Origin: Pseudomonas sp. DTU12.3
GTDB lineage: Bacteria > Pseudomonadota > Gammaproteobacteria > Pseudomonadales > Pseudomonadaceae
Direction of reading: 5' to 3'
DNA: 64,000 nucleotides
Assembly: GCF_004124275.1 (NCBI RefSeq)
Contig: NZ_CP027218.1
Span: 1-64,000, forward strand
Under the pieces are notes generated by a model. It was not told the DNA's origin. It did not search any database and worked only from the letters and a program-made list of their open reading frames with translations. Below, piece by piece: positions 45,610 through 53,826 of this stretch. Positions within the stretch are counted from its first letter, which is position 1. Every line of letters begins with the position of its first letter. The translations under genes and the position numbers were made by a program.

Positions 45610-47685
45610 ATGACTGAGCTGTCGCAAGTGTCGGTGACGGCACTCAAGGGTGTCGGCGAAGCCATGGCCGAGAAATTGGCCAAGGTCGGTCTGGAGAATC
45701 TTCAGGACGTGCTGTTCCACCTGCCGCTGCGCTATCAGGATCGCACCCGCGTGGTGCCGATCGGCCACTTGCGACCGGGACAGGACGCCGTGGTCGAAGG
45801 CACCGTCAGCGGCGCCGACGTGGTCATGGGCCGCCGCCGCAGCCTCGTCGTGCGCTTGCAGGACGGCACCGGTGGTCTGAGCCTGCGCTTCTATCATTTC
45901 AGCAACGCGCAGAAAGAAGGCCTCAAGCGCGGCACGCGGGTGCGCTGCTACGGCGAAGCCCGGCCCGGCGCGTCTGGCCTGGAAATCTACCACCCGGAAT
46001 ATCGCGCCATCACTGGCGACGAACCGCCGCCGGTCGATGAAACCCTGACCCCGGTCTACCCGCTCACCGAAGGCCTGACCCAGGCGCGTCTGCGTCAGTT
46101 GTGTCTGCAGACGCTGACAATGCTCAAGCCAGACACCCTGCCCGACTGGCTGCCGACCGAACTGGCGCGCGACTATCAACTGGCGCCGCTGGCCGACGCG
46201 ATCCGTTACCTGCACAACCCGCCTGCCGATGCCGACGTCGACGAACTCGCCCTCGGTCATCACTGGGCGCAGCATCGTCTGGCCTTCGAAGAACTGTTGA
46301 CCCATCAACTCTCACAGCAACGCCTGCGCGAAAGCATGCGTTCGCTGCGCGCGCCGGCCATGCCGAAAGCGAAAAAGCTGCCGCCGAAATACCTCGCCAA
46401 CCTCGGTTTCAGTCCGACCGGCGCGCAACAGCGGGTCGGCAACGAGATCGCCTACGACCTCAGTCAGCATGAACCGATGCTGCGGCTGATTCAGGGCGAC
46501 GTCGGCGCCGGCAAAACAGTGGTCGCGGCTCTCGCTGCACTGCAAGCGCTGGAGGCCGGTTATCAGGTCGCACTGATGGCACCGACCGAGATCCTCGCCG
46601 AGCAGCACTTCATCACCTTCAAGCGCTGGCTCGAACCGCTGGGCATCGAAGTCGCCTGGCTGGCCGGCAAGCTCAAGGGCAAAAACCGCGTCGCCGCACT
46701 GGAGCAGATCGCCAGCGGCACACCGATGGTGGTCGGCACCCACGCGCTGTTCCAGGACGAAGTGCAGTTCAAGAATCTGGCGCTGGTGATCATCGACGAA
46801 CAACACCGCTTCGGCGTGCAACAGCGTCTGGCACTGCGGCAGAAAGGCGTCGGCGGGCGCATGTGCCCGCATCAACTGATCATGACCGCCACACCGATTC
46901 CACGGACGCTGGCGATGAGCGCCTACGCCGACCTCGACACCTCGATCCTCGACGAACTGCCACCCGGACGCACCCCGGTCAACACCGTGCTGGTCACCGA
47001 CACCCGCCGCGTCGAAGTCATCGAGCGCGTGCGCGGTGCCTGCGCCGAGGGCCGTCAGGCCTATTGGGTGTGCACGCTGATTGAAGAGTCGGAAGAGCTG
47101 ACCTGTCAGGCAGCCGAAACCACCTTCGAAGACCTCACCCTCGCCCTCGGCGAATTGAAAGTCGGACTGATTCACGGGCGCATGAAGCCCGTCGAGAAGG
47201 CGGCCGTCATGGCCGAATTCAAGGCCGGCAACCTGCAACTGCTGGTCGCCACCACGGTGATCGAAGTCGGCGTCGACGTGCCCAACGCCAGCCTGATGAT
47301 CATCGAAAACCCAGAGCGCCTAGGCCTCGCGCAACTGCACCAGTTGCGTGGTCGGGTCGGCCGGGGCAGCGCCGCCAGCCATTGCGTGCTGCTTTATCAT
47401 CCGCCGCTGTCGCAGATCGGTCGCCAGCGCCTGGGCATCATGCGCGAGACCAACGACGGTTTCGTCATCGCCGAAAAAGACCTCGAACTGCGCGGCCCCG
47501 GGGAAATGCTCGGCACCCGCCAGACCGGCCTGCTGCAATTCAAAGTCGCCGACCTGATGCGCGACGCCGACTTGTTACCCGCCGTGCGTGATGCCGCGCA
47601 AGCCCTGCTGGAGCGCTGGCCAACCCACGTCAGCCCGTTACTCGATCGCTGGTTGCGCCACGGGCAGCAATACGGCCAAGTGTGA
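45610..47685 (+). CDS. recG: ATP-dependent DNA helicase RecG
   Basis: Branch-migration helicase of 691 residues that remodels stalled forks and Holliday junctions. N-terminal wedge/OB domain (about 50-150), then helicase motifs: Walker A GDVGAGKT (about 297), the DEQH box in IIDEQHRFGVQQR (about 395; the RecG variant of DEAH), TATPIPRTLAMS (about 424) and the C-terminal QLRGRVGRG (about 580). It is full length and probably cotranscribed with oxyR. Confidence 0.96.
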   Translation: MTELSQVSVTALKGVGEAMAEKLAKVGLENLQDVLFHLPLRYQDRTRVVPIGHLRPGQDAVVEGTVSGADVVMGRRRSLVVRLQDGTGGLSLRFYHFSNAQKEGLKRGTRVRCYGEARPGASGLEIYHPEYRAITGDEPPPVDETLTPVYPLTEGLTQARLRQLCLQTLTMLKPDTLPDWLPTELARDYQLAPLADAIRYLHNPPADADVDELALGHHWAQHRLAFEELLTHQLSQQRLRESMRSLRAPAMPKAKKLPPKYLANLGFSPTGAQQRVGNEIAYDLSQHEPMLRLIQGDVGAGKTVVAALAALQALEAGYQVALMAPTEILAEQHFITFKRWLEPLGIEVAWLAGKLKGKNRVAALEQIASGTPMVVGTHALFQDEVQFKNLALVIIDEQHRFGVQQRLALRQKGVGGRMCPHQLIMTATPIPRTLAMSAYADLDTSILDELPPGRTPVNTVLVTDTRRVEVIERVRGACAEGRQAYWVCTLIEESEELTCQAAETTFEDLTLALGELKVGLIHGRMKPVEKAAVMAEFKAGNLQLLVATTVIEVGVDVPNASLMIIENPERLGLAQLHQLRGRVGRGSAASHCVLLYHPPLSQIGRQRLGIMRETNDGFVIAEKDLELRGPGEMLGTRQTGLLQFKVADLMRDADLLPAVRDAAQALLERWPTHVSPLLDRWLRHGQQYGQV

Positions 47686-47764
47686 GCACCGTCGCAGTTT
47701 CTGACAGATCGTTCCGACCAAGCTGGTTATACTCCTGCCATTGTTTCAAAAACGGATACAGATC

Positions 47765-49165
47765 ATGACCGAAGCCGCTCTCGCCCCCGAATCCCCGCAC
47801 GCGCCGTCTGTCATTCGGCTGCTGCTAGGCAAACTCGGGATCGCCTACGAAGAAGTGCTCGACCACCACGGCCTCAATGCCTCGCGCAAGGTACAAGCCG
47901 TGTTGCTGGACGACGCCGTCGGCGCGCTGATGGTGCTGTTTCCGCAGAGCCAATTGCTCGACCTCAATCGCCTCGCCGAACTGACGGGCCGGCGCCTGAC
48001 CGCCGTGTCGACCGAACGCCTGGAAAAGATGCTCGGCAAACACAGCCTGAGCCTGCTGCCGGGCCTGCCGGCGCTGACCAGTTCGCCGTGCCTGTATGAA
48101 GAAAGCCTGCTGCGCGAACCGAAGTTGCTGATCAACTCCGGCGAGCCGGGCCTGCTGCTGGAAATCGCCAGCGAAGACTTCAAGACCATGCTGACCAAGG
48201 CCAGCGCCGCCAACTTCGGCGAAGCCCTGAACAGCATCCGCCCGAACCTCGACCGCCCGGACGATGACCGCGAGGAAATCACCCAGGCCGTGCAAGCGTT
48301 CACCGCGCGGCGCATTCAGCAGCGTCTGGAAGCGACTATCGAGATTCCGCCGCTGGCTGAAACCGCGCAAAAAATCATCAAGCTGCGCGTCGACCCCAAC
48401 GCCACCATCGACGACATCACCGGCGTGGTCGAAACCGACCCGGCGCTGGCTGCCCAAGTAGTGAGCTGGGCGGCGTCGCCGTACTACGCTTCGCCGGGCA
48501 AGATTCGTTCGGTGGAAGACGCGATCGTCCGCGTGCTCGGTTTCGATCTGGTGATCAACCTCGCGCTCGGCCTGGCCCTCGGCAAGACCCTGAGCCTGCC
48601 GAAAGACCACCCGCAACACACCACGCCGTACTGGCAGCAGTCGATCTACACCGCCGCCGTCATCGAAGGCCTGACCCGCGCCATGCCGCGCGCCCAGCGC
48701 CCGGAAGCCGGCCTGACGTACTTGGCCGGTCTGCTGCACAACTTCGGTTATCTGCTGCTGGCCCATGTGTTCCCACCGCACTTCTCGCTGATCTGCCGCC
48801 ACCTGGAGGTCAACCCGCACCTGTGCCACAGCTACATCGAGCAACACCTGCTGGGTATCAGCCGCGAACAGATCGGCTCGTGGCTGATGCGCTACTGGGA
48901 CATGCCCGATGAGCTGGCCACCGCCCTGCGCTTCCAGCACGACCCAAGCTACGACGGCGCCTACGCCGAATACCCGAACCTCGTCTGCCTGGCCGTACGC
49001 CTGCTGCGCAGTCGCGGCATCGGCTCCGGCCCCGACGAAGACATCCCCGACGCCCTGCTCGAACGCGTCGGCCTGACCCGCGACAAAGCCAACGACGTCG
49101 TCAGCAAAGTCCTCGAAGCCGAAGTGCTGCTGCGCGAACTGGCCTCGCAGTTCAGCCAGGCCTAA
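47765..49165 (+). CDS. HDOD domain protein with N-terminal YbaK/aaRS-type domain
   Basis: Protein of 466 residues joining two parts. Residues about 10-150 resemble the YbaK/ProX aminoacyl-tRNA editing fold (VIRLLLGKLGIAYEEVLDHHG at the start). Residues about 195-400 form an HDOD domain (IEIPPLAETAQKIIKL, then LLHNFGYLLLAHVFPPHF). HDOD proteins lack the full HD metal site and act in signalling or regulation. The same architecture occurs after recG in other pseudomonads, as I recall. The ATG at 47765 is used; the frame is open eight codons earlier. Function unknown. Confidence 0.8.
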   Translation: MTEAALAPESPHAPSVIRLLLGKLGIAYEEVLDHHGLNASRKVQAVLLDDAVGALMVLFPQSQLLDLNRLAELTGRRLTAVSTERLEKMLGKHSLSLLPGLPALTSSPCLYEESLLREPKLLINSGEPGLLLEIASEDFKTMLTKASAANFGEALNSIRPNLDRPDDDREEITQAVQAFTARRIQQRLEATIEIPPLAETAQKIIKLRVDPNATIDDITGVVETDPALAAQVVSWAASPYYASPGKIRSVEDAIVRVLGFDLVINLALGLALGKTLSLPKDHPQHTTPYWQQSIYTAAVIEGLTRAMPRAQRPEAGLTYLAGLLHNFGYLLLAHVFPPHFSLICRHLEVNPHLCHSYIEQHLLGISREQIGSWLMRYWDMPDELATALRFQHDPSYDGAYAEYPNLVCLAVRLLRSRGIGSGPDEDIPDALLERVGLTRDKANDVVSKVLEAEVLLRELASQFSQA

Positions 49166-49200
49166 AACAAAACAGGCCCGCTCCCCAGGGATCACCAAAA

Positions 49201-49230
49201 TCCCTGTGGGAGCGAGCCTGCTCGCGAAGA
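49201..49230. repeat. Single REP half-element (GTGGGAGCGAGCCTGCTCGCG)
   Basis: One arm only, CTGTGGGAGCGAGCCTGCTC, after the HDOD gene; the matching inverted arm is absent apart from a short CCCGCTCCC trace about 15 bases before. Confidence 0.65.
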
Positions 49231-49258
49231 ATCCAACTCGGTCTACCAGACCGCCGCT

Positions 49259-49310
49259 GATCGTTCCCACGCTCCGCGTGGGAATGCATCCCGTGACGCT
49301 CCGCGTCACC
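49259..49310. repeat. 52-bp double-palindrome repeat, copy 1
   Basis: Two consecutive small palindromes: TTCCCACGCTCCGCGTGGGA and GTGACGCTCCGCGTCAC. It sits just after the SCP2-like gene on its 3' side. A second copy lies at 49844-49895. Confidence 0.8.
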
Positions 49311-49316
49311 AAAGGC

Positions 49317-49700
49317 TCAAACCTTAGGCTTAGCCTTCCTCGGCACCAAATACTTCATCAACCCCTGAAACCACATCACCAGTGCCGGATTGCCCTTGAG
49401 CTGGATCGACTTGTCCTGAATCCCCTGCATAAACGCCAACTGCTTGTTCTTCGCCTGCATCGTCGCAAAGCCATAACCGGCATCTTTGAACGCAATCGCA
49501 AACGCCGGCTCCGCCACCACCCCAGACTTGCTGGTGATGCGCTGATCCTTGACCACGAAATGCCGCGCCACTTTCCCATCCAGCGTCTGCAACTGAAACA
49601 CCAGATCCTTGTCACCCAACTGCTGCTGGAACGCAGGATTTGTCCGGCTGGCCTTACCCATCAACAAACCCATCATCCACAGAAGAAAACGAAATTTCAT
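49317..49700 (-). CDS. SCP2-like small protein
   Basis: Protein of 127 residues beginning MKFRFLLWMMGLLMGKA, a hydrophobic N-terminus that could be a short anchor or signal. The rest (LGDKDLVFQLQTLDGKVARHFVV, then AFAIAFKDAGYGFATMQAKNKQLAFMQGIQDKSIQLKGN) resembles the sterol-carrier-protein-2-like lipid-binding fold in its alternating strands and the LKGNPALVMWFQGLMK ending. Function unknown. The ATG at 49700 has GAGG upstream. It is flanked by the two copies of the 52-bp repeat. Confidence 0.65.
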   Translation of the reverse strand: MKFRFLLWMMGLLMGKASRTNPAFQQQLGDKDLVFQLQTLDGKVARHFVVKDQRITSKSGVVAEPAFAIAFKDAGYGFATMQAKNKQLAFMQGIQDKSIQLKGNPALVMWFQGLMKYLVPRKAKPKV

Positions 49701-49843
49701 GCGCACAGCCTCAAAAGGAAAATGAACGGCCGGGGCAGTGTAAGGGATTCGGACGATAACGCCAGTATCTGACTCTATTAGAAGAGGATGCAGCCAATTT
49801 CCCGCACGATGACCACCAAGTCACGATTCAGCGCTCGCCTACT

Positions 49844-49895
49844 GATCGCTCCCCCGCTCCGCGTGGGAATGCATCCCGAGACCCTCCGCGTCTCC
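49844..49895. repeat. 52-bp double-palindrome repeat, copy 2
   Basis: Same layout as 49259-49310 with changes. In its second palindrome the two arms differ from copy 1 in a compensating way (GAGAC...GTCTC in place of GTGAC...GTCAC), so pairing is kept. Confidence 0.8.
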
Positions 49896-49920
49896 TTCCT
49901 ACACCTGTTGAAACACATCC

Positions 49921-49956
49921 CTGTAGGAGCTGGCGAAGCCTGCGATCTTTTGATCT
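49921..49956. repeat. Single REP half-element (GTAGGAGCTGGCGAAGCCTGCG variant)
   Basis: CTGTAGGAGCTGGCGAAGCC followed by TGCGATCTTTTGATCT. It is a third variant of the GTAGGAGCTG family in the window, without a matching inverted arm. Confidence 0.7.
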
Positions 49957-50046
49957 TAAACCCTGCAACCCAATGGGAAATTTCCTGCAAAGCGCCGGGA
50001 TATCCATGAACTAGGCAGGTTGGCAGATCGCCGATAGCCTCTGTGT

Positions 50047-50227
50047 GTCGCCGCAAAATCGGTGACTCGGACGTGCAAGTCCAGACTCGTCATACATTCA
50101 GTTATGGCTATTCGCCGAGTGTTTTCCTATGCTCGCGAATTGTTATGGCGGCTGTGTATGGGAGGCCTTCGGGTCTGCCGGTTACCGAGTCCGGTCTTGC
50201 ACACCTATACACAGCTGCCACCTTTTT
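50047..50227 (+). ncRNA. Putative structured leader or small RNA upstream of the DUF6124 gene
   Basis: On the plus strand I see: hairpin A, GTCGCCG-CAAAAT-CGGTGAC (50047-50066, 7 pairs with one G-U); hairpin B, GGAC-GTGCAA-GTCC (50069-50082); and a long outer stem pairing 50146-50159 (TGGCGGCTGTGTAT) with 50207-50220 (ATACACAGCTGCCA; 13 of 14 positions pair). Inside the outer stem lie AGGCC-TTCG-GGTCT (50163-50176, a UUCG tetraloop) and ACCG-AGTC-CGGT (50184-50195). The outer stem is followed at once by CCTTTTT (50221-50227), so it could end transcription. It lies 45 bases before the DUF6124 ATG. I remember similar leaders near related genes in other pseudomonads but cannot confirm this here. 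Confidence 0.55.
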
Positions 50228-50271
50228 GAAGCAAGCGAAACGGTGTTGGCTCCATAACTCGGAAATTACCC

Positions 50272-50643
50272 ATGATCAAACCAACACCCAATCCCCCCGA
50301 AACCCCAGACATATCGCCCTACGAATCCCTGGAATCAAAGAAATTCCACGAAGCCGCCGAGCGCGCCCTCGACCACCACTTCAAACCGCCCATCGAACCA
50401 CACCCCAAACGCGAAACCGGCCTCTTCAGCCTCTCCCCCGGCACCGACGCCGAAGCCCTCATGGCCAACGCCTCCGAAGACCTCCTGTCCATCAGCGTCA
50501 TCGCCTGCGACCTCGCCGACGACCTCCATGGCTCCCGCCGCTCGGTGGCACTGGCCCTGAGCAGAATGGCGGACGGGGTGAGATTGATGGTGGAAGGCAC
50601 GCTCGACCACATCGAAGTGCGGAGCGTGGCGGCTAAGCCGTAG
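50272..50643 (+). CDS. DUF6124 family protein
   Basis: Cytoplasmic protein of 123 residues with the Pseudomonas-specific DUF6124 (formerly DUF3077) pattern: a proline-rich start (MIKPTPNPPETPDISPYESL), KKFHEAAERALDHHF (about 23), and the conserved helical core DAEALMANASEDLLSISVIACDLADDL (about 59-85) and RRSVALALSRMADGVRLMVE (about 89-108). No known function; I recall several paralogues per genome. Upstream is the structured leader at 50047-50227, and a short hairpin follows the stop, so this is a single-gene unit. Confidence 0.82.
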   Translation: MIKPTPNPPETPDISPYESLESKKFHEAAERALDHHFKPPIEPHPKRETGLFSLSPGTDAEALMANASEDLLSISVIACDLADDLHGSRRSVALALSRMADGVRLMVEGTLDHIEVRSVAAKP

Positions 50644-50659
50644 CGGGATTTTTGGATGA

Positions 50660-50684
50660 AAAAAGGGGACGTTAAGTCCCCTTT
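50660..50684 (+). terminator. Possible terminator after the DUF6124 gene
   Basis: AAAAAAGGGGAC-GTTAA-GTCCCCTTT, a six-pair GC stem with a short T-run. A degraded copy of the same sequence (AACGTTAAGTCCCCTT) lies at about 51164-51180. Confidence 0.5.
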
Positions 50685-50710
50685 CTGCAACTGCCTGTAA
50701 AAACCAGACG

Positions 50711-50740
50711 AAAAAAGCTGCCAATCACGGCAGCTTTTTT
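50711..50740. terminator. Rho-independent terminator, bidirectional
   Basis: A-run, stem AAGCTGCC-AATCAC-GGCAGCTT, then Ts, 15 bases after the stop of the 53-residue minus-strand gene. Confidence 0.85.
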
Positions 50741-50755
50741 GAGAATTCGAGACCG

Positions 50756-50917
50756 TCAGCCGGCCAGTCGACCGACTGGCTCAAAATCAGAACCTTTGGC
50801 CAACGCAACATCCAGAAAACGGCTGCGCTTACCGGAACGCTTAGCCAAAACTTCACGAGCTTCAGCCTTGAACCGAGCAGCCATCATAGGCTTGGGTTCA
50901 TGTTTGGACTTTTTCAT
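50756..50917 (-). CDS. Small basic protein of 53 residues, unknown
   Basis: Short gene starting ATG (50917) with GAGAGG five bases upstream and ending near a strong terminator. The product is highly basic (MKKSKHEPKPMMAARFKAEA and KRSGKRSRF) with a predicted helix around residues 12-27. No recognised family; a nucleic-acid-binding role would fit the charge but is only a guess. About 280 bases upstream to the next gene hold no other coding sequence that I can support. Confidence 0.6.
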   Translation of the reverse strand: MKKSKHEPKPMMAARFKAEAREVLAKRSGKRSRFLDVALAKGSDFEPVGRLAG

Positions 50918-51196
50918 GGAAACCTCTCGGGTCTCGAAATTTGACTGGTTTGCCCTGTCTGCCGGCGCCACCCGCCCCCTTGATTCTTGGACATAGATAA
51001 TCAATGGCAATTTTGAAGGTCGAGAGAGTAGCGATATTTGAAAGCTCTTGAATAGCCGCCGGAAACACTCCGACATTGATTATCTGATCGAAGCAAACCG
51101 CAGGCTCTATCCCTGTCGCAGACTCATCACGCATCGGCGAGACGGGATTGACACCAATAAAGGAACGTTAAGTCCCCTTCCTGAATATTCTCTGCC

Positions 51197-51637
51197 TCAC
51201 CATTGGCAACCTGTTTCAGGTTTCGAATCCACGTTGTAATCGTTTTCAAACGAATACTTCTTTGCGGATTTGTAATTCGTATACGACATCGCATCAACCC
51301 GGCCACCCTGAGTGACCATCTGATACTCACCTGTCAGTGCGCCATCAACTACTTCAACCCAAGTTGTTGTGTACTGGTAGGGCCGGCCATACACAAGTTC
51401 TTCTTGTTCAGTACTGCGATGAACCAGCCCAATAGCCTTTTTTGACTTGCTGTATTTGACGCCAGCACCGCTCCATTTGGCGACAGAGTCGTAATAGGTT
51501 CTGAATTCAAAATTTATGGGTTTGCCTTCGTGGGAGCGGAAGCAAAAAACCTCGGTCGTGACCTCGCTATGAGCCGCCAGAGGAACGAAAACGAGCAACG
51601 CAGAAAATAATGCAGACGAAAATTTCAAACCGAACAT
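51197..51637 (-). CDS. Exported protein of unknown function
   Basis: Protein of 146 residues with a signal peptide (MFGLKFSSALFSALLVFVPLAAHS) and a mature part with two cysteines (EVFCFRS and the C-terminal ETGCQW) that could bond, plus a strand-rich middle (YQYTTTWVEVVDGALTGEYQMV). The base composition is lower in GC than the core genes. No recognised family. It is the last of five consecutive minus-strand genes for exported proteins, 43 bases after the LprI-like gene; its Shine-Dalgarno is poorly spaced, suggesting read-through from upstream. Confidence 0.68.
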   Translation of the reverse strand: MFGLKFSSALFSALLVFVPLAAHSEVTTEVFCFRSHEGKPINFEFRTYYDSVAKWSGAGVKYSKSKKAIGLVHRSTEQEELVYGRPYQYTTTWVEVVDGALTGEYQMVTQGGRVDAMSYTNYKSAKKYSFENDYNVDSKPETGCQW

Positions 51638-51680
51638 TCCTTTAGCGGTTTCAGGGGTATCAGCACATTACTCTGGCCTG

Positions 51681-52439
51681 TTATGCCCCAGGCTCAAGCG
51701 CGCCGCACTTCAGCTCTTTGATTTGCTCACTCTGAATCGGAACCACACAGGCAAGGCGCTTCTCTCCGAGCCCACGAAGCTCCGTCAAACTGAGCGTCAC
51801 GTGCAATCCATCATCGGCAAACGCATGATCCTCAAACCCGGCATCGGCATAGTCCGTCCAAAATGCCTTGCCCTCGAAACTACAGAACCGCTTGGAGGAC
51901 AGCACTCTCCAACCGCCGTTGGGCGCCAGTATCTGGACCGTCAGGCATGGGCTGCCAAAAGTGCTGACATAACGTGCCACGACATCGCCGAAGCGCTGGG
52001 AGCCGGACAGGTACACCTTGTTGAGATCAACCACATTACCCGGCTCATCAGCGACGATTGTGTCCAGGTAAGCCGCACGCTCCAGACTCAGTCTGGCCAC
52101 GCAGTTGTTGATCGTCGTGACATGCGCTGCCACCCCTGGCTCGATTTCCGTGGCTTCAAGCGGGCACGTGGTGTCGCGTAGCTTGATCCAGGCGCGCTGG
52201 GATTCTCTGGCCATGGCGACCAGCGCCTTACCCTGCTCAGGGGCGCGCCGCTGTTGAGCCTCAAACCGTCCCAACAGTTTCTTGTAACTGGCATTGAGTT
52301 GCGTGTCGGCTTCCTTGCGGGCCGCCTCCACACACCGATCGACCTGGGCGCTCACGGTGATTTCTTTGCAGTCGTCCTCGGCCATCGCGCAGGAGGCAAA
52401 CAGGCATCCAAAGGACAACGCGATAAAACGCACAAACAT
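51681..52439 (-). CDS. LprI-like (DUF1311) exported protein
   Basis: Protein of 252 residues with a signal peptide (MFVRFIALSFGCLFASCAMA). The first half follows the LprI/DUF1311 pattern: DCKEITVSAQVDRCVEAARKEADTQLNASYKKLL, then ESQRAWIKLRDTTC and NNCVARLSLERAAYL (Cys pairs typical of the lysozyme-inhibitor-like fold). The second half (about 140-252) is an extra domain with cysteines in SPCLTVQ, RFCSFEG and LACVVPI. Lysozyme inhibition is only a family analogy. ATG at 52439, just after the stop of the upstream gene. Confidence 0.72.
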   Translation of the reverse strand: MFVRFIALSFGCLFASCAMAEDDCKEITVSAQVDRCVEAARKEADTQLNASYKKLLGRFEAQQRRAPEQGKALVAMARESQRAWIKLRDTTCPLEATEIEPGVAAHVTTINNCVARLSLERAAYLDTIVADEPGNVVDLNKVYLSGSQRFGDVVARYVSTFGSPCLTVQILAPNGGWRVLSSKRFCSFEGKAFWTDYADAGFEDHAFADDGLHVTLSLTELRGLGEKRLACVVPIQSEQIKELKCGALEPGA

Positions 52440-52441
52440 GT

Positions 52442-53290
52442 TCAATTTTTCATTCCCTGAATGGCTGATCGCTCAACTACGCGTTGAGGTATTTTCTGCG
52501 CCTTGCCGTCGGCGCTCATCGCGTCGCGGTATTGGCTGTAATAGCGCTGCGCTTCGCCTTTCCGATCAAGGCGCCAGAGCGAGTCGGCTATGTTCAACAT
52601 CAGTACCGTGCGCTTACCAACGGACTCAACGCCGCGATAAAATTTCAGCGCCAGTTCATCTCTACCGCCCTCGGCCAGATAAGAGCCGAGATCGTTGTAG
52701 ACCCGAACATTTTGCGCCGGGGGATGGCACGCCATGTAGGACTCTGGACTTAGAAAGTTCAGGCTCGATTCGATGGACTCTGCGCGGGACTGTGCCGGCT
52801 CGATACTTGAGGCATATTTCAGCAAGTCCTTTGGTGACGTCGTCTCTAGGGTGGGAGTGAGCACATCGCCGTCTTCGGAAACCCATTGATTGCCCTTCCA
52901 CTGACCGACACAAAAAGTCGCCCAACGATCAGCCAACACGCAACCCGTCTCCATGGAGATCACAACGCAATGCTGTTGCGATTCAAGTTTTTCTTCGCCA
53001 TTTTCGAGCGACAACATGCCGAAGATCACTGGGTCGAGTAACAAGGTTTTCTTGTCAGGACTGAGCCAGTCCGGGTGTTCATCGGCGCCAACATCGGCAC
53101 TGAAGAGCGGGAAGGTTTTGCCGTTGGCGGTGAACCATGCGGCCGCCGAATCCACACCGGGCATCGTCCATTTTGTCGCTCTAAGCGTCACGGTGTGCCC
53201 ATCGATACCGACTATTGGCGGGTCCTTGGCAAGGGCACTTGTGACGGTAAGAAGGCAGCTGATCATCAACACCCACTTAAGGCTGGCCAT
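52442..53290 (-). CDS. Exported protein of unknown function with TPR-like C-terminus
   Basis: Protein of 282 residues: a signal peptide (MASLKWVLMISCLLTVTSALA), a beta-rich middle (about 25-140, with HTVTLRATKW and PDWLSPDKKTLLLDP) and a C-terminal helical part (YNDLGSYLAEGGRDELALKFYRGVESVGKRTVLMLNIADSLWRLDRKGEAQRYYSQYRDA, in two TPR-like helix pairs; about 200-265). Not assigned to a family. AAAGGA precedes the ATG. It overlaps the upstream gene by 14 bases and runs into the LprI-like gene. Confidence 0.66.
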   Translation of the reverse strand: MASLKWVLMISCLLTVTSALAKDPPIVGIDGHTVTLRATKWTMPGVDSAAAWFTANGKTFPLFSADVGADEHPDWLSPDKKTLLLDPVIFGMLSLENGEEKLESQQHCVVISMETGCVLADRWATFCVGQWKGNQWVSEDGDVLTPTLETTSPKDLLKYASSIEPAQSRAESIESSLNFLSPESYMACHPPAQNVRVYNDLGSYLAEGGRDELALKFYRGVESVGKRTVLMLNIADSLWRLDRKGEAQRYYSQYRDAMSADGKAQKIPQRVVERSAIQGMKN

Positions 53291-53822
53291 AGACGATCCT
53301 TTTCACCGCTGGGCTTTCCGATTGCAGCTGTTGCTTCGAAACGCCATAGGCCTTGATCAACTTTTCCCGAGATCCCTTCGAGCCAAAAGAGCGTTGGTTA
53401 TTATCGAAGCTGTATTGCTCCAATCGCCCTGCTGTCGAGTAATAGCCGTGCCACTCCGCGCAGGCACCGCAACCGCCATATCCGCCTATCGAAACAAGAC
53501 TGCCCTTGGGGCCGTCCACGCAATCCATCGCCACAACAACATTGCTCAACATTTTCGTCTTCGCACCGTCGGAAGTGAGCTGTGAAACTTTGCTGATATC
53601 GCGTCGAAGCACTTTGCCGCCGATTTTGATGGTCTGGTCGGAGCAGACCGGGATGACGTAGGTTTGCGCACCATCCACCGTCACCGATCGGCAGGACGAC
53701 ACCAACACCACTTCAACACCGCCGCACTGCATGACATCGCGTTGGGTAAAGGCGTCCGAAGGCGCGGCGAAAACCGGAAGTGAGAGCAAAAGCGAAAGAC
53801 TGCCCGCGAGAAGCCGATTCAT
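53277..53822 (-). CDS. Exported cysteine-rich protein of unknown function
   Basis: Protein of 181 residues with a signal peptide (MNRLLAGSLSLLLSLPVFA). The mature part has many cysteines (QCGGVEV, VSSCRSV, PVCSDQ, AMDCVDG, GGCGACAEW) that could form several disulphides in the periplasm. No recognised family. GAGGAG lies upstream of the ATG at 53822. It starts four bases after the previous gene and its end overlaps the next gene, so it is part of an operon. Confidence 0.68.
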   Translation of the reverse strand: MNRLLAGSLSLLLSLPVFAAPSDAFTQRDVMQCGGVEVVLVSSCRSVTVDGAQTYVIPVCSDQTIKIGGKVLRRDISKVSQLTSDGAKTKMLSNVVVAMDCVDGPKGSLVSIGGYGGCGACAEWHGYYSTAGRLEQYSFDNNQRSFGSKGSREKLIKAYGVSKQQLQSESPAVKRIVYGQP

Positions 53823-53826
53823 CCAC

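Noticed and set aside
44686..46308. 540-codon frame opposite oxyR and recG
   Set aside because: Spans two real genes in antisense with no start signal or domain.
47825..49312. 495-codon frame opposite the HDOD gene
   Set aside because: Antisense shadow; runs into the 52-bp repeat.
51164..51180. Second terminator-like copy (AACGTTAAGTCCCCTT)
   Set aside because: The left arm is mutated so the stem no longer pairs well; probably a degraded copy of 50660-50684.
50933..51196. Coding sequence upstream of the 53-residue gene
   Set aside because: Frames here lack start signals and family features; they may be remnants but cannot be supported.
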